NCBI GenBank assembly: GCA_002336935.1
Contig: DDEW01000005.1
Span: 1-41,985 of the forward strand
Reading direction: 5' to 3'
Source of the DNA: Candidatus Saccharibacteria bacterium UBA1944
Lineage (GTDB): Bacteria; Patescibacteriota; Saccharimonadia; Saccharimonadales; Saccharimonadaceae
DNA: 41,985 bases
The position numbers and the translations under genes were made by a program. Every line of letters starts with the position of its first letter. Within the stretch, counting starts at the first letter, position 1. Below are positions 23,648-30,395 of the stretch, piece after piece. Below the pieces are notes generated by a model that did no database searches, had not been told where the DNA came from, and saw only the letters and a list, made by a program, of their open reading frames with translations.

Positions 23648-24403
23648 ATGGTAAGGCAAACGCAGGAGCTGCGGGCTGATACACGCCAAGAACAAGGATT
23701 TAATGAGGGCTTACTCACGGCTGCATCGTTAATCCGTGATGATCCCCGTCGGCGAGAAACGCTAGAAATGTTTATTAGTGGGGAGATCCACAAGCAGTTT
23801 GGCGGCGATATTGTGACATCGCGGGGGGCAGATATGCCTCCTATTGTTTATTGGCATGATCACGGTACGTTCGTTGGGCCGGATGGCTCAATATATCACG
23901 CCCGGACAGATGACTACGACCAGCATCGCCAGGTGTTTGTGTCACCGGCGGATGAAAGAGGCAGGTATATCCGCTGCATTCAGCCATTTACCTATGATGG
24001 TTACACGGGTCCGCACAGTATCGAGATGCGTTTTGACTTCATCAATGGTCCACACCGTGCGGCACCACGTAACACATTGCAAGAAGCAGAGTTGCAGAGG
24101 AGGGAAGGACTTGACCCTGTATATCCTCGGCATAAAGAATGGGTAGACGAACGGCGTGACAGCTTGTCGGTTGTAAAACACAAAGATGGGCATATTGATG
24201 GCTGGCTGCATGATAGTGTAACGAATGAGACCCATGAATTGTATGATCCTGTGCATGTACTGGAAACAATTCGTATGCTTGATGATTTGGAACAAGAAGT
24301 CGATAGCCTCGCTATAGAACAAGCCAAAGAGCGTCAAGCGTTGATTGCGGAACATCTTGGCAAGAAAACGGTTGATGCAAGCCGGTTTCACGTAGCTGCC
24401 TGA
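23648..24403 (+). CDS. Hypothetical 251-aa protein
   Basis: A soluble, charged protein of unknown function. The N-terminal 60 residues are helical and rich in Arg/Glu; a His/Asp/Tyr-rich middle follows (VYWHDHGTFVGPDGSIYHAR, then FVSPADERGRYIRCI); a helical C-terminus (residues 200-240) may be coiled coil. It has no signal peptide. The Shine-Dalgarno AAAGGA (23637-23642) lies 5 bases upstream of the ATG. It sits between two other uncharacterised genes. Confidence 0.7.
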   Translation: MVRQTQELRADTRQEQGFNEGLLTAASLIRDDPRRRETLEMFISGEIHKQFGGDIVTSRGADMPPIVYWHDHGTFVGPDGSIYHARTDDYDQHRQVFVSPADERGRYIRCIQPFTYDGYTGPHSIEMRFDFINGPHRAAPRNTLQEAELQRREGLDPVYPRHKEWVDERRDSLSVVKHKDGHIDGWLHDSVTNETHELYDPVHVLETIRMLDDLEQEVDSLAIEQAKERQALIAEHLGKKTVDASRFHVAA

Positions 24404-24413
24404 TTGACTATTT

Positions 24414-24429
24414 TTGCCACCAGTGGCAA
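24414..24429 (+). repeat. 7-2-7 inverted repeat upstream of 24439
   Basis: TTGCCAC (24414-24420), CA, GTGGCAA (24423-24429). It lies just after a TTGACT (24404-24409) and 9 bases before the ATG, so it could be an operator. On the forward strand the T-run comes before the hairpin, so it is not a forward terminator. Confidence 0.45.
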
Positions 24430-24438
24430 GATAGGGGT

Positions 24439-25047
24439 ATGTATAGAGGTTCAGGACCACGAATTTTTCCCATCATTGTCGTTATTCTTGTGATTGCGCT
24501 AGTTGTAGCTGCGCTAGTGTCGGTTGGCCGTATGATTTTTGCTGGTGGCGGGACATCAAGTACCGATGCGGGCGAAACGACCGATGCAGTCGTGACAGCG
24601 CTGCGCGACACCAGTGAGGGGAGGGCAGTGCGATGGACGGTACGCGGCCCTATTGTCGCCGATGAGAACTTCCGTAGCTACCAGATTACAGTTAGCCCTA
24701 GCAAACGCACGTTTACGATTTATTCAGGTTATCTTGATCAAGTTCTCGATACCAAAACCTATGGTAACAATACCGCCGGTTACGAACAGTTTGTGTATGC
24801 GCTCGATAAGGCTAACGCGGGCGTGACTCGCAAAGCTAAAGATGCTGACTTTCGGGGCGTTTGCGCAACGCAAGGTTTTGCCTATAAATTTGAAACAATG
24901 AGCGGTACCGATAACGCCGACCATACACTATGGACAACAAGCTGTAGCGGCTCTAAGGGAACAATGACCGCGAACGTTGGTCAAATACAAGCACTGTTTG
25001 TGAATCAAATCCCAGACTTTAAGCCAGTATTTAATAACATTTATTAA
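24439..25047 (+). CDS. Membrane-anchored extracytoplasmic protein, unknown
   Basis: A 202-aa protein with one N-terminal membrane helix (FPIIVVILVIALVVAALVSV) followed by a Thr/Gly/Ser linker and a soluble domain with two Cys (about residues 142 and 169, GVCATQGF and TTSCSGSKG) that could form a disulfide. I do not recognise the family. The short upstream region holds an inverted repeat and a weak promoter. The gene ends just before a hairpin that overlaps the next gene's start. Confidence 0.7.
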   Translation: MYRGSGPRIFPIIVVILVIALVVAALVSVGRMIFAGGGTSSTDAGETTDAVVTALRDTSEGRAVRWTVRGPIVADENFRSYQITVSPSKRTFTIYSGYLDQVLDTKTYGNNTAGYEQFVYALDKANAGVTRKAKDADFRGVCATQGFAYKFETMSGTDNADHTLWTTSCSGSKGTMTANVGQIQALFVNQIPDFKPVFNNIY

Positions 25048-25064
25048 CCTACTCGATTCTTAGG

Positions 25065-25105
25065 ATACCGCGTATACTAACAGTATGATACGCGGTATTA
25101 TTTTT
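25065..25105 (+). terminator. Hairpin with U-run enclosing the promoter and start of the next gene
   Basis: Perfect 11-bp arms ATACCGCGTAT (25065-25075) and ATACGCGGTAT (25088-25098), 12-base loop, then TATTTTT. The arms and loop include the -10 (25073-25078) and ATG 25085 of the HAD gene. As RNA it would stop transcripts from the gene at 24439. Confidence 0.6.
25073..25078 (+). promoter_or_regulatory. -10 box (TATACT) of the HAD gene
   Basis: It ends 6 bases before ATG 25085 and is embedded in the hairpin at 25065-25098. Confidence 0.55.
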
Positions 25106-25660
25106 GACTGTTTTGGAGTGCTGTACGGGGGAAGCCTTAGTACGCTTACGAGTATGTGTCCGCCAGACCGACTTGCTGAGTTGCGTGATTTGAACAAAAG
25201 TGCCGACTATGGCTATATCACGACAACCGACTATTTGTCGGGAATCGCTGAAATCTTTGGTAAGAGTTACGAAGAAATTGAGACCATTCTTCGTGCAAAA
25301 CACCAGCGTAACCATGAACTGGTAGAGTTTGTTCGTGAGTTAAATAAACAACCACAGTACCACATTGCCTTGCTGAGTAATGTGGGCAGCGGTACGGTAG
25401 AGCACTTGTTTGGCGATGAACTAACTGAGCTATTTGATACTGTAGTACTATCGTATAAAGAGAACTTAGCCAAACCTAACCCAGCAATGTTCCTATTAGC
25501 TGCCAAGCGCATGGGGTTATCCCCTGAAGAGTGCGTCATGATTGACGACCTTGAAAGTAATTGTGACGGCGCAGAAATAGCGGGAATGCAAAGTATTCAA
25601 CACATTACCAATGACGGCACGCGCATTGCACTTGCAAAAATGCTTCAAGAAAAAGCTTGA
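25085..25660 (+). CDS. HAD-superfamily hydrolase (subfamily IA)
   Basis: A 191-aa phosphatase-like protein. Motif I is D8-C-F-G-V (FDCFGVL), so the second Asp of the usual DxD is replaced, as in the epoxide-hydrolase/haloacid-dehalogenase-like group; motif II is LLSN, motif III is the Lys in LAKPNPAMF, and motif IV is IDD. An inserted helical cap lies at about 15-80. Substrate unknown. The stop codon lies within the -35 of the next promoter. Confidence 0.85.
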   Translation: MIRGIIFDCFGVLYGGSLSTLTSMCPPDRLAELRDLNKSADYGYITTTDYLSGIAEIFGKSYEEIETILRAKHQRNHELVEFVRELNKQPQYHIALLSNVGSGTVEHLFGDELTELFDTVVLSYKENLAKPNPAMFLLAAKRMGLSPEECVMIDDLESNCDGAEIAGMQSIQHITNDGTRIALAKMLQEKA

Positions 25661-25685
25661 CGAAGCATGAGCGGGATGGAATAAT
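25657..25685 (+). promoter_or_regulatory. Strong sigma70-type promoter for the surface island
   Basis: TTGACG (25657-25662), 17-base spacer, AATAAT (25680-25685). It overlaps the end of the HAD gene. The transcript would carry a leader of nearly 30 bases with a Shine-Dalgarno. Confidence 0.75.
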
Positions 25686-25719
25686 GTCATCAGATACTAA
25701 TAAAAAGGAATAATATAAC

Positions 25720-26319
25720 ATGAGAAAACTAATTAAACCCGCGTTTATACTTGGCGTAGGTGTCGTTGCTGTAGGCTTGGTAGCTGCCCCTCTTGCAAGT
25801 GCCGCCAACCAATCTGCCACAACAACAATTAACGCTACTGTTAACCCGGTGATTAGCATTTCTACGCAAACAACAGTTGCCTTCGCTGTAACGCCGACGC
25901 TTGCCGGTAGTGCATCGAGCGCATCAGACACGGTGACGGTTAGCACTAACAGGAACAGCGGCTATAACCTTAAGCTAGAAGACAATGACGCTACCAATAC
26001 CCTTAGTGGGCCTGGAACCATTGCCGCTACCTCGGGGTCATTTGCTCTTCCTGCTGCAATGTCCGCCGATTCATGGGGTTACCGTGTTGACGGCGCTGGC
26101 ACATTTGGCGCTGGTCCAACAAACGCACAAACAGACGCAGCATCACTTGCGGGTACATGGGCTGCAGTACCAGTGCTTGGCTCGCCTAATACCATTAAAA
26201 CAACTGCTTCAACAGCAAGCGGCGACACAACGACTGTTTGGTATGGCGCATTCGTTACGACAGCCAAGCCTGATGGTCTTTATAGCGACGTCGTCAAGTA
26301 TACGGCAACCACTAACTAG
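25720..26319 (+). CDS. Secreted WxL-like surface protein
   Basis: A 199-aa exported protein: signal peptide (MRKLIKPAFILGVGVVAVGL...ASA, cleavage near residue 29) followed by a Thr/Ser/Ala-rich beta-sandwich domain. The domain has the layout of WxL-type surface domains: strand ATVNPVISI, TVTVSTNRNSGYNLKLED, SWGYRVDG, TTTVWYGAFV, and ending in DGLYSDVVKYTATTN. The same domain closes the protein at 28133. It is followed by a DUF916-like gene, as in WxL clusters of Firmicutes. Shine-Dalgarno AAAAAGGA; own strong promoter and own terminator imply high expression. Confidence 0.75.
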   Translation: MRKLIKPAFILGVGVVAVGLVAAPLASAANQSATTTINATVNPVISISTQTTVAFAVTPTLAGSASSASDTVTVSTNRNSGYNLKLEDNDATNTLSGPGTIAATSGSFALPAAMSADSWGYRVDGAGTFGAGPTNAQTDAASLAGTWAAVPVLGSPNTIKTTASTASGDTTTVWYGAFVTTAKPDGLYSDVVKYTATTN

Positions 26320-26340
26320 ACTGTTCCACTAGTTCCTCAC

Positions 26341-26369
26341 AAAATTCGCTTACTTGTAGGCGAATTTTT
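26341..26369 (+). terminator. Intrinsic terminator after the WxL-like gene
   Basis: AAAATTCGC (26341-26349) / GCGAATTTT (26360-26368), 10-base loop, with the U-run built into the 3' arm. Confidence 0.8.
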
Positions 26370-26391
26370 GTATATGACTGTGAGAGCACGG

Positions 26392-26397
26392 TATACT
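26392..26397 (+). promoter_or_regulatory. -10 box (TATACT) for 26405
   Basis: It ends 7 bases before ATG 26405. Confidence 0.55.
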
Positions 26398-26404
26398 AGA
26401 GTAT

Positions 26405-27310
26405 ATGATAATGCCTATTCTTACACGTACGTCCCTTTTTGTTGCCGGCCTAATGGTTATTGGCGTTGTATTTGCGCCCACGGTAAGTGCGGTTGACCCC
26501 ATAGAAAGCATGACGCTTTCACCAACCGAGAAGCGCCATACAGTTAAACAGGGCGAGGTAGCGCGCGATAGTTTTGTTATTTTCAATGACGGACAAACCG
26601 CCTATAACTTTACTGTCTATGCTGCACCGTACTCGGTGCGTGGGGAGAACTACGAGTCGGACTTTGCCCGCGACACTAAACTAAGTGATGCCTACAAATG
26701 GGTCCAGTTTGAAAAAACTACCTGGCGCGTCGAGCCTCGTCAAAAAGTGACGGTGCCTTACACACTCACAGTCAATAGTGGTGTACCATCAGGCGGCCAC
26801 TATGGGGTGATTTTTGCAGAGCAGCAACCGACGAGTGCAACAGAGTTTGATGGTAATCGTATTGATCGAAAGAAGCGACTCGGAATGTTGCTCTATGTTA
26901 ACGTGGGCGGCGTTAATGACATTCGACCAGAAGTAAAAAGTACGCGGATTGACTTTTACCAACCAGTTGCGCCAATGACTGCGACAGTGCGGATTGCAAG
27001 CCTTGGCAGCACTGATTTTACTGCAACGGTACGATTTGTGGTGATGGACGTGTTGGGTAATGTGAAATACCAGAAGACCAACGAATATACCGTGCTGCCC
27101 GAAACAACAAGAGCGATTGAAATGGATTGGCGGGACTCGCCCTGGTTTGGACTTTATAAAGTACATACCGAAACAGTCACTGCCGGTAAAATGGTAGCTG
27201 GCGATGGCTATGTTCTTGTTGCACCCCGATGGCTACTGTTTATCGCGCTACTTGCTGTGCTCGTAGGAGGGGCGAATGCGCTTCGTCGTCGCCAAGCTAA
27301 ACAGCGCTAG
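26405..27310 (+). CDS. DUF916-like membrane-anchored surface protein
   Basis: A 301-aa protein with a signal peptide (LFVAGLMVIGVVFAPTVSA), an Ig-like/chaperone-like beta domain (SPTEKRHTVKQGEVARDSF; then VPSGGHYGVIFAEQQ), a second beta domain (RIASLGSTDFTATVRF) and a C-terminal membrane helix (WLLFIALLAVLVGGANAL) with a basic tail RRRQAKQR. This order (export signal, two beta domains, anchor, basic tail) matches DUF916 proteins that accompany WxL proteins. It follows the WxL-like gene and probably retains or binds it at the surface. The next gene overlaps by 35 bases. Confidence 0.72.
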   Translation: MIMPILTRTSLFVAGLMVIGVVFAPTVSAVDPIESMTLSPTEKRHTVKQGEVARDSFVIFNDGQTAYNFTVYAAPYSVRGENYESDFARDTKLSDAYKWVQFEKTTWRVEPRQKVTVPYTLTVNSGVPSGGHYGVIFAEQQPTSATEFDGNRIDRKKRLGMLLYVNVGGVNDIRPEVKSTRIDFYQPVAPMTATVRIASLGSTDFTATVRFVVMDVLGNVKYQKTNEYTVLPETTRAIEMDWRDSPWFGLYKVHTETVTAGKMVAGDGYVLVAPRWLLFIALLAVLVGGANALRRRQAKQR

Positions 27311-28106
27311 TATTCTGGCAGCGCTCGCTATTTCGCTAGCATATGTAGTTTTTGTGCCACAACTCACCCAGGCACAGCAAACAACTATTAGTACCACTGT
27401 TTGTTCTAGTAGCACTGCGAACTTCGCTATAGACACCCCCGCCAACAATAGTGTCGTCGACACGCAAACCGTAACCATTACAGGATCGGTATGGCGCATT
27501 AGCCAGCTACAGGTATATCGCAACAACATGTATGAGTCTGTTAACCCAATTGATGCCGGTAGTACCCATTTTTCAATTACGGTACAACTTTCCGTGGGTG
27601 ATAACGCCATAACTCTAAAGGGTATTGATCCCTGTAGTGCAAATACGTACGAATCAACCCTATTGCTACACTATGTACCCGGAGCGACGCCAACACCACA
27701 GCCACAGGAACCAAACCCAATTGTTGCAGTAGTGAAAGATACGCAGCAAGCATCAATGGAAACAGTAGATTACCTGCAAGGGCAGGTATCACAGGCGGCG
27801 CAGACGCAACCATTTGTGGATGCGTCTAATGTACTCTATAAGGGGCTGGTTGCGCTTGATATTGCCTCGCCGTTGGCAAGTGCAAGTAGTATGAATACCA
27901 TGGCTAGTCGCGCTCTGCTTGTGACTGTAGGGGCAACAATGGTACTAGCAGCTCATTCTTTAGTTACGGGCTATCACTATGTTCGTTACCGTTTCCTACA
28001 GTGGAATGTTCATGCGTTGCCAGAGTTTGTACATCACCATGCGGTATTTGTTATTCGCCTGGCAGGTATAGCACTAAGTCTTGCGCCGTTTTTGCTACTC
28101 ACCTAA
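27276..28106 (+). CDS. Exported protein with Ig-like domain and C-terminal membrane segments
   Basis: A 276-aa protein: a signal peptide or anchor (residues 10-33), a bacterial Ig-like domain of about 90 aa with two Cys (TPANNSVVDTQTVTITGSVW; VQLSVGDNAITLKG), a Pro/Gln linker (GATPTPQPQEPNP), and a C-terminal region with two hydrophobic helices (ALLVTVGATMVLAAHSLV; FVIRLAGIALSLAPFLLL). A strong Shine-Dalgarno (GGAGGGG) sits inside the end of the preceding gene, so it is part of the same operon. Function unknown; likely surface assembly. Confidence 0.7.
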   Translation: MRFVVAKLNSASILAALAISLAYVVFVPQLTQAQQTTISTTVCSSSTANFAIDTPANNSVVDTQTVTITGSVWRISQLQVYRNNMYESVNPIDAGSTHFSITVQLSVGDNAITLKGIDPCSANTYESTLLLHYVPGATPTPQPQEPNPIVAVVKDTQQASMETVDYLQGQVSQAAQTQPFVDASNVLYKGLVALDIASPLASASSMNTMASRALLVTVGATMVLAAHSLVTGYHYVRYRFLQWNVHALPEFVHHHAVFVIRLAGIALSLAPFLLLT

Positions 28107-28115
28107 ATTAAATCT

Positions 28116-28124
28116 TGCTATACT
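28116..28124 (+). promoter_or_regulatory. Extended -10 (TGCTATACT) for 28133
   Basis: It ends 8 bases before ATG 28133. Confidence 0.6.
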
Positions 28125-28132
28125 AAAAAGAC

Positions 28133-29488
28133 ATGAGAAGTTTGGTAGGACTTGCGACAGTCACCGCACTTGTAGTAGCAACAGTGGGGGTATTCTTTGT
28201 CGCATCGGCTCAGCGCTATAGCTCTACAAATTATGTTATTGACGCGAGTGTCATGAACAACGCGGGTGGTGCGACAAGCTCTACAAGCTACAAGCTCGTC
28301 AGTAGCACGGGCGAAAGTATTGTTGGCAATGGCGCGAGTGGTAGCTACAAAATGGGCGCAGGTTATGTTGCGCAACTACAAGAGTCAGCTCCACAGTCCA
28401 TTACTGTAGACATTCAGACTAATGGCCTCGTAGCGCACTATCCACTCGATGAATCGTCTGGATTATACGCATACGACTTAGGTCGCAATGGCTATATCGC
28501 CACTGCATCAGTCGCACCGGATCGTACGACGGGTGTAGTATCGGGTGCTTTAGGGCCAATTTCTGTTGGCTCGAATAAATATTTGCAGACGTCAGAGACA
28601 GCGGCGTTCGATACGCCCTATATGAGTGCGTGTGGATGGGCCTATAAAACTGCAACGTCTACAAATCCATCAATCGTTACTCACACAAACGGTGCGCTTG
28701 ACACCGAAGGAATGTGGCATGTTGGATACGGTAACACAACACGGCCTCGGTTCGTTATTCGCCTCAACGCAACTGACAATCTGGTGACCGCAACAAATAC
28801 AACGACACTGAATGCCTGGCATCATGTATGTGGAACGTATGATGGTGCAACAATGAAATTGTACGTAGATGGTGTATTGGATGGATCGCTGGCTGTGTCG
28901 GGCTCGCTGCCGGCAGTTACCACTCCGCTTACTATTGGGGCAAGGTTTGGCGGTAGCCAAGTCTCTGACCTTCAGGCGCTTGACGAAATAAAAGTATTCA
29001 ACAGGGCTCTTCTTGCTGATGAGATCGCTGCCGAGTATGCAGCTGGTTTGCAGGGAGTAGGCGCGGGTGTGTCACTTGGTGCTGTTACGCCAGGCGTACC
29101 GGCTGTAGTAAATAGTGATGTAGTTATTGCTACAACGAATGTGCCTAATTACTCACTATCGATTAGTCAGAATCATGATTTACAAAATGGGTCCGACACG
29201 ATTGCGCCTATTGCGGGTACCATTGCTTCGCCAGCCGCATGGTCAGATGGGACAACTAAGGGCTTTGGATTTAGTGTTGTTTCTGCTCCGGGCTTAGATA
29301 GCAAGTGGGGAGCTGGTGCAAACTATGCTGCATCGCCGGGTACGCCAACGGTGTTTTATTCACGAAGCGGCGCAAGCAATAGTACGAAAGATGTAGCTGC
29401 TCTGCGTTTTAAAGTTGACACACCCGTAACAACACCATCTGGCAGTTACACAAACCAGCTAACCGTCACAGGCACAATCGTTCCATGA
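28133..29488 (+). CDS. Secreted LamG-domain protein with WxL-like C-terminal domain
   Basis: A 451-aa exported protein. The signal peptide covers residues 1-26. Residues about 30-85 are Ser/Gly-rich (SSTNYVIDASVMNNAGG, SYKMGAGYVAQ). A concanavalin A-like LamG domain (about 95-300) is marked by GLVAHYPLDESSG, NAWHHVCGTYDGATMKLYVDG and DLQALDEIKVFNRALLADEI. The last 145 residues repeat the WxL-like domain of the protein at 25720 (TTNVPNYSLSIS; WSDGTTKGFGFSV; GSYTNQLTVTGT). LamG domains often bind sugars or proteins, so an adhesin is likely. Its stop overlaps the next start (ATGA). Confidence 0.82.
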   Translation: MRSLVGLATVTALVVATVGVFFVASAQRYSSTNYVIDASVMNNAGGATSSTSYKLVSSTGESIVGNGASGSYKMGAGYVAQLQESAPQSITVDIQTNGLVAHYPLDESSGLYAYDLGRNGYIATASVAPDRTTGVVSGALGPISVGSNKYLQTSETAAFDTPYMSACGWAYKTATSTNPSIVTHTNGALDTEGMWHVGYGNTTRPRFVIRLNATDNLVTATNTTTLNAWHHVCGTYDGATMKLYVDGVLDGSLAVSGSLPAVTTPLTIGARFGGSQVSDLQALDEIKVFNRALLADEIAAEYAAGLQGVGAGVSLGAVTPGVPAVVNSDVVIATTNVPNYSLSISQNHDLQNGSDTIAPIAGTIASPAAWSDGTTKGFGFSVVSAPGLDSKWGAGANYAASPGTPTVFYSRSGASNSTKDVAALRFKVDTPVTTPSGSYTNQLTVTGTIVP

Positions 29489-30330
29489 GACGCTTTGTCG
29501 TAGCCCTGGTAGTGGCAGTGGGGCTAGCTATCAGCTTCATTCCCGCACCCGTCCACGCAAGTTCGCTAAGCATTCAGCCTGCACTCGTAACAAGCAAGAT
29601 GTCCATAGGTGAGAAACAGAAAGGATATGTAGATGTCGTTAACCCCTCATCTCAAAAGATAGTCGTCGGCTTTTCTGTACAGGCCTTTCGCCAAACGAAT
29701 AATGCTGGTGAGCTAGAGTTCTACGACAGCCCGGTAATAAGCCGAGCGATACAACTAGATATTACTCAGGTAGAATTGGGTCCGCACGAAGCGGTAAGGC
29801 TTTATTATCTTGTTGATGGCTCCTTATTGCCAGAAGGCGACGTAACGGCTGGTATTTTTGCATCAATCCAGCCGAATCGAGTGCTGGCAGCAACGCAAAC
29901 CGCACGCGTGGGCACTTTGCTCGTCCTGCAGCATGGAAATAAGTCGAAGCCGTATCTTGCCGTTAATAATTTTTCTGCTCCCGCTTTGCAATTTGGTGGG
30001 GCAATTAAGCTCGACTTTTCAGTTAAGAATGAAACACCTCCGGCCAGTGCAGTGTTCCCAAGTATAGCTATAGATACGGCGCCGTATGGTAGGCAGATCG
30101 TCACTGGTCCTCTCATAATGTCGGGTGTGGAGCGTTCGATTACTTATAACAAATCGGGAAATTACTTCGGGCCTATTCGAATAACGATTGAGGCGGGGGA
30201 TTCAAAAAGTACACGGTGGGTGTTTGCTGTGACAGGTTTTTGGCAGTGGCTTGCGCCGTTACTAACCATTGCTATTTGTGCGTTCGTTATACATAGGCGA
30301 CTACGCTCAAAAAAAGTAGCTAAACACTAG
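29485..30330 (+). CDS. DUF916-like membrane-anchored surface protein (second copy)
   Basis: A 281-aa protein with the same plan as the one at 26405: signal peptide (VVALVVAVGLAISFIPAPVHA), first beta domain (LSIQPALVTSKMSIGEKQKG; VDVVNPSSQKIVVGFSV), a linking strand (LPEGDVTAGIFASIQ), second beta domain, C-terminal helix (WLAPLLTIAICAFVIH) and a basic tail (RRLRSKKVAKH). It is translationally coupled to the LamG/WxL-like gene (ATGA), so both WxL-like proteins are followed by a DUF916-like partner. Confidence 0.72.
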   Translation: MRRFVVALVVAVGLAISFIPAPVHASSLSIQPALVTSKMSIGEKQKGYVDVVNPSSQKIVVGFSVQAFRQTNNAGELEFYDSPVISRAIQLDITQVELGPHEAVRLYYLVDGSLLPEGDVTAGIFASIQPNRVLAATQTARVGTLLVLQHGNKSKPYLAVNNFSAPALQFGGAIKLDFSVKNETPPASAVFPSIAIDTAPYGRQIVTGPLIMSGVERSITYNKSGNYFGPIRITIEAGDSKSTRWVFAVTGFWQWLAPLLTIAICAFVIHRRLRSKKVAKH

Positions 30331-30350
30331 TGCTTTACTTGTGAAAAAGG

Positions 30351-30356
30351 TATAAT
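30351..30356 (+). promoter_or_regulatory. -10 box (TATAAT) for the fibre-like gene
   Basis: TATAAT with a leader of about 33 bases to GTG 30396. The leader holds GAAGGGGG and a six-codon ORF (ATG 30383) overlapping the GTG. Confidence 0.55.
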
Positions 30357-30395
30357 AAAATTACCAATACTCTGAAGGGGGAATGGGTAAAAAAG

